From Clostridium sp. CAG:575 (GTDB lineage Bacteria; Bacillota; Clostridia; TANB77; CAG-508), in assembly GCA_000435535.1 (NCBI GenBank), contig FR884461.1, positions 1 through 19,928 on the forward strand: a DNA stretch of 19,928 nucleotides, written 5' to 3'. Positions 9,898 to 16,763 of this stretch are shown piece by piece. Under the pieces are notes generated by a model. That model made no database searches. It saw nothing but the letters and a program-made list of their open reading frames with translations, and was not told where the DNA came from. Both the position numbers and the translations under genes were made by a program. Position 1 is the first letter of the stretch; each line of letters opens with the position of its first letter.

Positions 9898-10662
9898 TTG
9901 AAAGATAAAATAGAAAAATTTATTAATACTAGACAATTTCATATGTGTATGATTTTATTTATAATTTTGTTAATAATACTTGGTACACTTGCTTTTTCTT
10001 TAAGATATAGTATACATGGTGAAACAAAGTTACCATTTGAATTATCAAAAATAACTGTAATTAGTACAGTAGAGGGAAACAATAATGAAGATACAGAAAA
10101 TAAATGGAATCTAAATACTTTTCAAAATAATGATATATATTTATATATAAAAAAGAATGATATATATGATGGTGTTGAGGTTTTAGAAAAAGTAACATTA
10201 AATAATTTTAAGATTACCAAAGAACCTAAAGTTGGTAGTGTAAAATTATTTAAGCCAGATACAAGGGAAGATACAACATTATTTAAAAATATAGATGATA
10301 ATATAGCTGATAATATTGAATATATTGGTGATACAGAAGCGAATATGAAACAGATGAAAATATCTAATCAAGGTGGTTTGATTGTTTTTAGAAGTGCTAT
10401 TTCAGATATAGGAAATTATATTTCTAATGATGATGAGTTAATTAATCATGAACAGTTATTGCAAAAATTAAATATTAATCAAGATAATTTAGAATATTCA
10501 ATTAATTTTGACATTACTATAAAATTAAAAAATGAAAAAACATATCAAGCTAATATTTCTTTAGATTTACCAGTAGAAAATATTGTTGAAGCTGGGACAC
10601 AGAGCAAAGAATACACAGATTTAAATGATATTGTTTTTAAAAGAGTGCAAAAAAATACTTGA
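9898..10662 (+). CDS. uncharacterised single-pass membrane protein, TTG start
   Basis: I do not recognise this 254-residue protein. The TTG start follows a G-rich site (GGGGG, 5 bases before it) and gives a basic N-terminus (KDKIEKF) before one membrane segment at about residues 15-35. That implies an inside N-terminus and roughly 220 residues outside the membrane. The outer part begins with LPFELSKITVIST and is rich in Asn, Asp, Lys and Ile with no Cys, fitting a beta-rich extracytoplasmic domain. There is no lipobox or sorting motif. It lies between tRNA-Arg and the SRP RNA, and its TGA stop overlaps the -35 box of the SRP RNA promoter. A gene of its own is likely, since the frame is open over 765 bases with coding-like composition, but no function can be given. 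Confidence 0.8.
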   Translation: MKDKIEKFINTRQFHMCMILFIILLIILGTLAFSLRYSIHGETKLPFELSKITVISTVEGNNNEDTENKWNLNTFQNNDIYLYIKKNDIYDGVEVLEKVTLNNFKITKEPKVGSVKLFKPDTREDTTLFKNIDDNIADNIEYIGDTEANMKQMKISNQGGLIVFRSAISDIGNYISNDDELINHEQLLQKLNINQDNLEYSINFDITIKLKNEKTYQANISLDLPVENIVEAGTQSKEYTDLNDIVFKRVQKNT

Positions 10663-10687
10663 TAAATTCAATAATAAAGTATATAAT
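10659..10687 (+). promoter_or_regulatory. promoter of SRP RNA
   Basis: TTGATA (10659-10664), exactly 17 bases, then TATAAT (10682-10687): a near-consensus housekeeping sigma factor promoter. The predicted start is G10694, which is also the first base of the closing stem of the RNA. The -35 box contains the TGA stop of the upstream gene. Confidence 0.8.
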
Positions 10688-10693
10688 ACGAAT

Positions 10694-10827
10694 GGTATGA
10701 AATTTAATCTTTGTATAGAGAGTAATCCAATAGAGACCTATGAACCTTGTCAGGTCCGGAAGGAAGCAGCAATAAGTAGAAAATCTTTATGTGGAGTGCT
10801 CTCTATAGAGAGATTGAGTTTCACACC
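10694..10827 (+). ncRNA. ffs: signal recognition particle RNA, small 4.5S type
   Basis: The conserved SRP core GTCAGGTCCGGAAGGAAGCA begins at 10749; this is the asymmetric loop and GGAA tetraloop that bind the Ffh M domain. The RNA folds into one long hairpin. Its closing stem pairs 10694-10710 with 10811-10827 (one mismatch and two G-U), and a second helix pairs 10714-10722 with 10799-10807. T5 follows at 10829-10833, so the 3' end doubles as its own terminator. The length of about 134 nt leaves no room for the Alu domain of the roughly 270-nt scRNA of Bacillus. It lies directly before dnaX, as in Bacillus. An open frame across it (10625-10855) is spurious. Confidence 0.95.
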
Positions 10828-10885
10828 ATTTTTAAAATTAAAACAATTATATTAATTATATTTTTAATATAAAGGATGTGAAATT

Positions 10886-12574
10886 ATGGGGTACACAGCT
10901 CTTTATAGAAAATTTAGACCGATTACGTTTTCAGAACTTGTTGGTCAAGAACATATAACACGAACATTAAGAAATCAAATAGTAGCAGATAGAGTGGGAC
11001 ATGCATATTTATTTAATGGTGGAAGAGGAACAGGAAAAACATCTTCTGCTAAAATTTTGGCAAGAGCTATCAATTGTTTACATCCAATTGACGGGGAGCC
11101 TTGTAATGAGTGTGAAATATGCAAAGCTGCTATAAATGGTTCACTTACAGATATAGTAGAAATGGATGCAGCTTCTAATAATAGTGTAGAAGATATTAGA
11201 AGTATTAGAGAAGAGGTAAATTTTTTACCAACAAAAGCAAAATATAGAGTTTATATTATAGATGAGGTGCATATGCTATCACCAGGGGCTTTTAATGCTT
11301 TGTTAAAAACATTGGAAGAGCCACCAGAACATGTAAAATTTATATTGGCAACTACTGAGCCACAAAAGCTTCCAGCAACAATTCTTTCAAGATGTCAAAG
11401 ATTTGACTTTAAGAGAATATCAAATGAGGATATTATTAAAAGGTTGAAAATTGTTTGTGAAGAAAGTAATATTGAAATAACAGAAGGGGCTTTAAATATT
11501 ATTTCTGTTTTAGCAGAAGGAGCAATGAGAGATGCTTTATCTATTTTAGAGAGATGCATTCAAGATGGAGAAAATAAGATAGATGAAGATAAAATTAAGG
11601 ATTTAGTTGGAATTCCAAAAATAACATATGTGCACAATATTATAGATGCAATTGTAGAATATAATATTGATAATGCGTTAGAAGCAATGGATGCTGTTAT
11701 AAATGAAGGTAAGGACTTAGATAATTTCCTTTGGGAAATGATAAAATATGTTAAAGATGTTTTAGTTTATAAATCTTCTAAAAAAGCTGATTTATATAGT
11801 GAGGAAGAAACAGAAAAAATAAAGAGTCTTTCAGAAAAAGCTTCAAAAGATAAGCTTGTTTATCTTATATATGAATTATCAAACTTAGAAAATGATATGA
11901 AATGGTCTACTCAAAAGACTATAATGTTTCAAGCTGGAATGATTAAGCTATGTAGTAAAGAGGTTGGAACAAGTGGAACTTTAGAAGAAAGAATAGAAAA
12001 AATTGAAAATTATTTGAAGTCTGGCAAAATACAAGTAGCAACTCAGAACTTTGGTACACAAGGTACCCAAAATTTACAAGGTGCTTATCAGGCTGTACCA
12101 ATGGGAAATGTAAGTGGTCAACGAATACAACAAAACGGAATAACTCAGCCACAAATTGGTGCTGATAGACCACAAAGTCAAATGGCAAATAATAGTAGAA
12201 CAAGGAATAATATTAGAGCTACGACTTCATATTCAAGTGATTTATCAAAAAGTTGGCCTAAAATAGTAAATGATTTAAAACAAAATGGTAGAATTGTTTT
12301 GTATACTAATTTATTAGATACAAGAGCCGAAGAAATAAATGATATGACTGTTGGAATTAAATTCCCTAAAGGTATAACTGCATTTGGAAAAACAATTTTG
12401 GAAAAACAAGAAAATATTAAAGAAATATCAACTTTAGTTTCTATGGCTTGTGGTAAACCAATGAATATTAAATATATACCAGAGAATCAAAATAATATGG
12501 TTCAACATAATCCACAAGATGATATTGCAAAATTGGCAAATGAATCAGACATACCATTTAATGTTATAGAATAA
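10886..12574 (+). CDS. dnaX: DNA polymerase III subunits gamma/tau (clamp loader ATPase)
   Basis: DnaX is the ATPase of the clamp loader that places the sliding clamp on primed DNA in the cytoplasm. The family opening GYTALYRKFRP and VGQEHI is present. Walker A is GGRGTGKT (residues 45-52), a zinc site uses C64, C73, C76 and C79, Walker B is IIDEVH (124-129), sensor 1 is ATTEP (155-159) and the arginine-finger motif SRC is at 168-170. A Gln/Asn-rich linker at about 385-450 precedes the tau C-terminal region. The length of 562 residues is close to the Bacillus protein. AAAGGA lies 9 bases before the ATG. It heads the dnaX-ybaB-recR cluster. No convincing in-frame slippery heptamer for a short gamma form was found. 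Confidence 0.98.
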   Translation: MGYTALYRKFRPITFSELVGQEHITRTLRNQIVADRVGHAYLFNGGRGTGKTSSAKILARAINCLHPIDGEPCNECEICKAAINGSLTDIVEMDAASNNSVEDIRSIREEVNFLPTKAKYRVYIIDEVHMLSPGAFNALLKTLEEPPEHVKFILATTEPQKLPATILSRCQRFDFKRISNEDIIKRLKIVCEESNIEITEGALNIISVLAEGAMRDALSILERCIQDGENKIDEDKIKDLVGIPKITYVHNIIDAIVEYNIDNALEAMDAVINEGKDLDNFLWEMIKYVKDVLVYKSSKKADLYSEEETEKIKSLSEKASKDKLVYLIYELSNLENDMKWSTQKTIMFQAGMIKLCSKEVGTSGTLEERIEKIENYLKSGKIQVATQNFGTQGTQNLQGAYQAVPMGNVSGQRIQQNGITQPQIGADRPQSQMANNSRTRNNIRATTSYSSDLSKSWPKIVNDLKQNGRIVLYTNLLDTRAEEINDMTVGIKFPKGITAFGKTILEKQENIKEISTLVSMACGKPMNIKYIPENQNNMVQHNPQDDIAKLANESDIPFNVIE

Positions 12575-12606
12575 AATATATTTGTATTATAGAAAGGATG
12601 ATTAAA

Positions 12607-12951
12607 ATGTCAAAAAGAGGAGGATTCCCAGGAGGAATGGGAGGATTTGGTGGAATGAACATCAATAATTTAATGAAAGAAGCAAAGAAAATGCAAGCTG
12701 AAATGCAAAAATCACAAGAAGAATTAGCGTCAAAAGAATTTGATGCAACTGCTGGTGGTGGAGCTATTAGTGTAAAAGTAACAGGAGAAAAAGTTATTAA
12801 GGAAATAAAAATTAAACCAGATGTAGTAGACCCAGATGATGTAGAAATGTTAGAAGATTTAATTTTAACATGTGTAAATGAAGCTTTAAGAAAAGTAGAT
12901 TCAGCACAAAGTCAAGAACTAGGAAAATTTAATATTCCTGGATTAATGTAG
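12607..12951 (+). CDS. ybaB: YbaB/EbfC family nucleoid-associated protein
   Basis: YbaB/EbfC proteins are small dimeric DNA-binding proteins encoded between dnaX and recR in many bacteria. The family core is plain: [14 protein letters not shown] starting a long helix, then [19 protein letters not shown] and the C-terminal [14 protein letters not shown] helix. The N-terminus has a Gly/Phe/Met-rich stretch that is common in the family. I chose the ATG at 12607 (114 residues) because AAAGGA at 12593-12598 is then 8 bases away; an in-frame ATG at 12598 overlaps that site and is unlikely to be used. The gene follows dnaX by 32 bases and precedes recR by 13, so co-transcription is very likely. Confidence 0.95.
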   Translation: MSKRGGFPGGMGGFGGMNINNLMKEAKKMQAEMQKSQEELASKEFDATAGGGAISVKVTGEKVIKEIKIKPDVVDPDDVEMLEDLILTCVNEALRKVDSAQSQELGKFNIPGLM

Positions 12952-12964
12952 TAAGGAGAAGACA

Positions 12965-13564
12965 ATGTCATTATATGCACCATCAATTGAAAAATTAATT
13001 GAAAGTTTTGAAAAATTACCAAGTATTGGACATAAAACAGCTGCTAGACTTGCATTTTATATTTTAAATTGTTCAGAGCAAGAAACAAATGAATTTATTA
13101 GTTCAATTGTGGAAGCAAAGAAAAATTTAAAATATTGTAGTAAATGTTATAATATTTCAGATACAGACCCATGTCCAATATGTTCTAGTCCTAAAAGGGA
13201 TCAATCTTCTATTTGTGTAGTAGAGGATGTAAGAGATGTTGTGGCTATGGAAAAAACACATGAGTTTAAAGGAGTATATCATGTATTACATGGTTCAATA
13301 TCTCCAATGAATGGGGTAGGGCCAGATGATATAAAAATAAAAGAATTACTTGCACGTCTTATGGATGGTCAAGTAAAAGAAGTTATTTTAGCTACAAACC
13401 CAAGAGTGGAAGGCGAAGCAACAGCAATGTATTTATCAAAACTAATAAAACCATTGGGAATTAAGGTAACGAGAATAGCTCATGGAATTCCTGTTGGTGG
13501 AGATTTAGAATATACAGACGAAATAACATTGACTAAGGCACTAGAAGGAAGAAGAGAAATTTAA
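12965..13564 (+). CDS. recR: recombination mediator RecR
   Basis: RecR works with RecO (and RecF) to load RecA on gapped single-stranded DNA. The 199-residue length is standard. The order is the N-terminal helix-hairpin-helix ([14 protein letters not shown], residues 18-31), a C4 zinc finger (C58, C61, C70, C73), and a Toprim domain from about residue 82 with acidic pair E87/D88 and [15 protein letters not shown] (143-157). The C-terminal [19 protein letters not shown] is the Walker-B-like end typical of RecR. GGAG lies a few bases before the ATG. It is the last gene of the dnaX cluster and is followed within 31 bases by a strong hairpin terminator. Confidence 0.98.
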   Translation: MSLYAPSIEKLIESFEKLPSIGHKTAARLAFYILNCSEQETNEFISSIVEAKKNLKYCSKCYNISDTDPCPICSSPKRDQSSICVVEDVRDVVAMEKTHEFKGVYHVLHGSISPMNGVGPDDIKIKELLARLMDGQVKEVILATNPRVEGEATAMYLSKLIKPLGIKVTRIAHGIPVGGDLEYTDEITLTKALEGRREI

Positions 13565-13579
13565 GTCTGTTGTAATTGA

Positions 13580-13609
13580 CTGACAATATTTATAAAAAGC
13601 ACATATAAT
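13580..13609 (+). promoter_or_regulatory. candidate promoter embedded in the recR terminator
   Basis: CTGACA (13580-13585), 18 bases, then TATAAT (13604-13609). The -10 box lies inside the 5' arm of the terminator hairpin. The predicted start is about G13616, the first base of the loop, so a transcript from here would lack the 5' arm and could not form the hairpin. It would keep GAGG (13618-13621) and the ATG at 13633. Confidence 0.5.
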
Positions 13610-13642
13610 AATATAGTGAGGTATATTATTATATGTGTTTTT
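13595..13642 (+). terminator. recR operon terminator hairpin (21-bp stem)
   Basis: Positions 13595-13615 pair with 13622-13642 without interruption (20 Watson-Crick pairs and one G-U) around a 6-base GTGAGG loop, with an A4 start and a T5 end. This is a classic Rho-independent terminator 31 bases after recR. The ribosome binding site of the next gene is in its loop and that gene's ATG is in its 3' arm. Confidence 0.85.
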
Positions 13643-13821
13643 CTGATTTATCTAGTTGTAATTTAATAGGGTTAGCAAGTAGCTTGGCTATAGGAATAGG
13701 TCAAAATCTTTCTGCCGATGAAACTGCAACATTGGCAGCTTTTTCTACGGCTTTTGCGGATAATTTGGCAATTATTGCTTTGCAGAAAGCAAAGGAAAAT
13801 GAAGATGAAAACTGTAACTAG
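13633..13821 (+). CDS. small uncharacterised Ala-rich protein (62 aa)
   Basis: I cannot name a family with certainty. The body contains SCNLIGLASSLAIGIGQNLSADE and a following stretch rich in Ala, Phe and Leu, ending in a charged tail with a final Cys (KENEDENCN). My recollection is that similar short proteins with a CNL(I/V)GLAS motif occur in clostridial genomes; that should be checked by search. The pattern suggests two amphipathic helices rather than a membrane protein. GAGG lies 11 bases before the ATG, and both are inside a terminator hairpin, so expression probably depends on the promoter at 13580-13609. No helix-turn-helix is visible, so it is not an evident antitoxin for the kinase downstream. 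Confidence 0.65.
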   Translation: MCFSDLSSCNLIGLASSLAIGIGQNLSADETATLAAFSTAFADNLAIIALQKAKENEDENCN

Positions 13822-13860
13822 TCAAAGATAAAAATAACTATAGTAAATTTAAATAAATTA

Positions 13861-13869
13861 TGTTATACT
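13861..13869 (+). promoter_or_regulatory. extended -10 promoter element before the HipA-like gene
   Basis: TGTTATACT is an extended -10 (TGnTATACT) 30 bases before the ATG at 13899. The -35 position holds only a weak TAGTAA, which extended -10 promoters tolerate. It suggests the kinase has its own transcript. Confidence 0.5.
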
Positions 13870-13898
13870 AATATTAGTTAATAATAATGGAGGAGAAT

Positions 13899-14756
13899 AT
13901 GATAGATTTTACAGATGCTATAGAAGTATTTAATAATTTTAAAGGTTCAGAAAAAAAGAAAACATTAATTTATAATAGTAAAAAATATTTAGTTAAGTTT
14001 CCAGATCCAATAAGAGAGAAAAATAAGAATATATCATATATTAATAATGCGTTTTCCGAATATATAGGAAGTAATGTATTTAAAATAACAGGATTTAAAA
14101 CACAAAATACTATTTTAGGAAAGTATGAATATAATGGAAAGGAAAAAATAGTATGTGCTTGTGAAGATTTTACAGATAATGAAAATATCTTATATGAGTT
14201 TGAAAATTTAGCTTTGAGTACAAATCCGGACAAAAAGATAGAGACAGAACTAAAAGATATAATGGATGTTATAGAAGAAAATAAAATGATTAATTCTGTA
14301 GAAACTAAAGAAAAATTTTGGAATATGTTCATAATAGATAGTTTAATCGGAAATACTGATAGACACAATGAAAATTGGGGATTTCTATTAAATAAAAATA
14401 CGGGAAAAGTAGAATTTGCTCCAATTTATGATTGTGGGTCATGTTTAAATCCAATGCTTGAAGATGAAGAAATAGAAAGAATAACTGATACGGAATTAAA
14501 GAATTTAGCAATAAATTGTTATTCATGTTTAAAATATAATGGAAAGAAAATTAATTATATGACATATTTAAAACAAATGCAAAATGAAGAATGTAATTGT
14601 GCTATAAAGAGATTATTTTCTAGTATTAATATAGAAGAAATAAAAAAAATGATTGATGGTATAGAGTGCATGACCGAAGTAAGAAAAGATTTTTACAAGA
14701 AAATTTTAGAATATAGATATGAAATTTTGAAAACTATATACAGGGATTTAAAATAA
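13899..14756 (+). CDS. HipA/CtkA-like protein kinase, solo
   Basis: This resembles the catalytic half of HipA-family Ser/Thr kinases, which in known toxin-antitoxin systems phosphorylate glutamyl-tRNA synthetase or other targets; the short single-domain form recalls CtkA. Counting from this start, the ATP lysine is probably K33 (YLVKFPDP). The catalytic loop is NTDRHNENWGFL (152-163) with likely catalytic D154 and metal-binding N159. The DFG-like element is YDCGSCL (177-183) with D178. At 285 residues it lacks the N-terminal HipA domain of full-length HipA (about 440). GGAGG lies 5 bases before the ATG at 13899; an in-frame ATG at 13887 overlaps that site and is less likely. No HipB-like helix-turn-helix gene adjoins it. 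The kinase fold is well supported; a toxin role is not. Confidence 0.85.
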   Translation: MIDFTDAIEVFNNFKGSEKKKTLIYNSKKYLVKFPDPIREKNKNISYINNAFSEYIGSNVFKITGFKTQNTILGKYEYNGKEKIVCACEDFTDNENILYEFENLALSTNPDKKIETELKDIMDVIEENKMINSVETKEKFWNMFIIDSLIGNTDRHNENWGFLLNKNTGKVEFAPIYDCGSCLNPMLEDEEIERITDTELKNLAINCYSCLKYNGKKINYMTYLKQMQNEECNCAIKRLFSSINIEEIKKMIDGIECMTEVRKDFYKKILEYRYEILKTIYRDLK

Positions 14757-14784
14757 GATTAAATTTTTTAAGTATGCTTATATA

Positions 14785-14811
14785 TTCTGTGGGACAAGAT
14801 GTCCCACAGAA
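14785..14811. terminator. GC-rich hairpin between convergent genes
   Basis: A 12-bp perfect stem (14785-14796 with 14800-14811) closes on a 3-base AGA loop and has a GC content far above its surroundings. It sits 28 bases after the kinase stop and 13 bases from the stop of the minus-strand gene. Neither side has a T run right after the stem, so it is an atypical terminator or a 3'-end stabilising hairpin shared by both transcripts. Confidence 0.6.
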
Positions 14812-14824
14812 ATTAAAAACTAAA

Positions 14825-15955
14825 TTATATACAAATTTTACATATATCTTCAGTAGAATGTTTTTTTGCTAATATATTTGTATTTTGTTTCATTTTTTCC
14901 AGTTTTTCAGGATTATCTAATAAATCTTTTAATACATCATATGTAGAAGAATTTTTTCTTAGCCAAATTCCTGTGCCATTTTCTTCTAAAAATTCTGCAT
15001 TTTCTTCTTCTTGACCTGGTATAGGATTTATTATTACCATTGGTAAGTTAGAAGCTAAACTTTCAGATGTCGTTAATCCACCTGGTTTAGAAATTACTAA
15101 ATTAGAAACCGCCATAAGCTCTGGAACTTGATTTGTATAATCTAAAACTTTTATAGTAGTTGATTTATTATTTTCAGATACTATTTTTTCAAATTCTGCT
15201 TTCATTTTTTCATTTTTTCCACTGATAGCGATTATTTGTATGTTAGAAAAATTCTTGGCTAGACATTCAAAAACTTCAACAGTTTTTGCTTTTCCTAGAC
15301 CGAATTCGCCTCCACCGAAAAATAAAATTGTTTTTTTGGCTGGTACAAAATTAAAACTATTCAAGATTTTTTGTTTTTCTTCATTAGAATAGTTTTTTAA
15401 AAATCTTGATGAAATCGGAATTCCAGTTGCAAATATTTTTTCTTCAGGTATATTTTTTGACATTAAATATTCTTTCATTTTATTATGTGCAACAAAAAAA
15501 TAATCGGTGTAATCAGAACCAACTAACCATTGATCATGAGGTGAAAAATCAGTCATAATAGTAGCAATTTTAGCTGTAATTTTTTCTTTCCTTTTTAAAT
15601 AGCTACACATTTGACTTCCAAAAGGGTGAGTAGAAATTATAATGTCTGGCTTTTCTTCTCTTAATAATTTTAATAATTTTATTGCAAAAATTTTATTTGA
15701 CCTTGAAGAAATATGTGCCAAAGGACCTTTTTGAGAATCATTATATATTTTTCCCCATGCCCATGGCAATTTTTTTGCCATTTCACGGTAAGCTGTAGTT
15801 GTGATTATTTCGATAGGTTTATTTACGTATTTCATGCAATCTATCATTTTTGTTTCACAATCTTTATAATTTGTATCAATGCATTCTTTTATTGATTTTG
15901 CAGCATTAAGATGTCCTCCACCATAAGAAGCATAAAATATTAAAATTTTTTTCAT
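14825..15955 (-). CDS. MGDG synthase / UgtP-type diacylglycerol glycosyltransferase
   Basis: Enzymes of this family (GT28, MGDG synthase type) transfer a sugar from a UDP-sugar to diacylglycerol at the inner face of the membrane. They make glycolipids and, in Firmicutes, the lipoteichoic acid anchor. The N-terminal motif ILIFYASYGGGHLNAA (residues 4-19) is the lipid-side signature. TDFSPHDQW (135-143) and ATGIPISSRF (176-185) follow. The C-terminal nucleotide-sugar domain has LFFGGGEFGLGK (211-222), SKPGGLTTSESLA (289-301) and PIPGQEEENA (311-320). The length of 376 residues fits. I chose the ATG at 15955 because AGGAG ends 8 bases before it; the frame is open 8 codons further but without such a site. 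It stands alone on its strand, and the sugar and number of transfers cannot be read from sequence. Confidence 0.9.
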   Translation of the reverse strand: MKKILIFYASYGGGHLNAAKSIKECIDTNYKDCETKMIDCMKYVNKPIEIITTTAYREMAKKLPWAWGKIYNDSQKGPLAHISSRSNKIFAIKLLKLLREEKPDIIISTHPFGSQMCSYLKRKEKITAKIATIMTDFSPHDQWLVGSDYTDYFFVAHNKMKEYLMSKNIPEEKIFATGIPISSRFLKNYSNEEKQKILNSFNFVPAKKTILFFGGGEFGLGKAKTVEVFECLAKNFSNIQIIAISGKNEKMKAEFEKIVSENNKSTTIKVLDYTNQVPELMAVSNLVISKPGGLTTSESLASNLPMVIINPIPGQEEENAEFLEENGTGIWLRKNSSTYDVLKDLLDNPEKLEKMKQNTNILAKKHSTEDICKICI

Positions 15956-16162
15956 AGACTTAACTCCTTTTTTATACAAAATAATAATCTATAAATGTAA
16001 TATTTATAAATTAATTATTAATTTTTTAAAATTAAATAAAAATATGTAATTTTATTGAGTCTATTTTATCATCTAATATAAAAAATGTAAATAACAGGTA
16101 TATTTTTTAAAATTTTACTCAAAATAAAGTTGATAATAAAAAGTAACATAATTTAATTTGTA

Positions 16163-16193
16163 TTGATATATAAATGCGAAAATATGGTATTAA
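16163..16193 (+). promoter_or_regulatory. weak promoter candidate for the sleB-ypeB operon
   Basis: TTGATA (16163-16168), 19 bases, then TATTAA (16188-16193). In Bacillus this operon uses the forespore factor sigma-G, and I do not see a clear sigma-G pair here, so the call is weak. The 293-base divergent region 15956-16248 is otherwise plain AT-rich DNA with no hairpin, small gene or riboswitch that I can see. Confidence 0.25.
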
Positions 16194-16248
16194 ATAAAAA
16201 AAGTATATTTTTCAATTTATATTATTAAAAGAGAAAGGAAAATGGTAA

Positions 16249-16722
16249 ATGAAAAAAATTTTAAAAGTTTTTTCAATAATGTTTTTACTGGTATTATCCA
16301 CAATTTGTGTTTTTTTTGTGGATAATGGAAATGTAAATAATGTTAGTATTGCAAAGTCGACAAATACTTCTGATATACAATTAATGGCAAGAGCAATAAA
16401 TGGTGAGGCAAGAGGGGAACCATATGAAGGACAAGTTGCAGTTGGTGCTGTTATTTTAAATCGTGTTAAGGATTCAAGGTTTCCAAATTCAATATCTGGA
16501 GTAATTTATGAACCAGGAGCTTTTACGGCTGTATCAGATGGACAAATAAATGCAGCATTAAGCGAAGGTTCAACAGTATATAAAGCTGCACAAGACGCAC
16601 TGAATGGCTGGGATCCAACAGGAGGCTGTGTTTATTATTTTAATCCAGCAACAGCTACTAACAAGTGGATATGGTCAAGACCTCTTGTAAAAACAATTGG
16701 AAAACATAGATTCTGTAAATAA
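16249..16722 (+). CDS. sleB: SleB/CwlJ-type spore cortex-lytic hydrolase, catalytic domain only
   Basis: SleB cleaves muramic-lactam-containing spore cortex peptidoglycan during germination. The protein has a signal peptide or membrane anchor (residues 1-24, MKKILKVF then a hydrophobic run) followed directly by the Hydrolase_2 domain. ARAINGEARGEPYEGQVAVG (47-66) carries the likely catalytic E53, and VILNRV (68-73) and the FTAVSDGQ region (92-99) are typical. The end VKTIGKHRFCK is also family-like. At 157 residues it lacks the N-terminal peptidoglycan-binding domain of Bacillus SleB (about 305), so by length it is CwlJ-like. The signal peptide and the ypeB neighbour argue for SleB. AAAGGA lies 9 bases before the ATG. 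ypeB follows 41 bases after its stop. Confidence 0.92.
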   Translation: MKKILKVFSIMFLLVLSTICVFFVDNGNVNNVSIAKSTNTSDIQLMARAINGEARGEPYEGQVAVGAVILNRVKDSRFPNSISGVIYEPGAFTAVSDGQINAALSEGSTVYKAAQDALNGWDPTGGCVYYFNPATATNKWIWSRPLVKTIGKHRFCK

Positions 16723-16763
16723 ATTTAAATGGCATATATATGCAAAAGGGAAAGGATGATTTT

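Noticed and set aside
10625..10855. 76-codon open frame across the SRP RNA
   Set aside because: It covers the whole SRP RNA and its promoter, and its protein shows no family features; the conserved RNA core explains the sequence.
11780..11786. AAAAAAG in dnaX as a programmed -1 frameshift site
   Set aside because: The reading frame is AAA AAA G, not A AAA AAG as in E. coli, the base before it is T, and the site is at residue 299, well before the point where a gamma-like product would end.
13970..14368. 132-codon open frame on the minus strand
   Set aside because: It is antisense to the HipA-like kinase, whose catalytic motifs are intact; the Phe/Ser-rich product is the usual shadow of AT-rich coding DNA.
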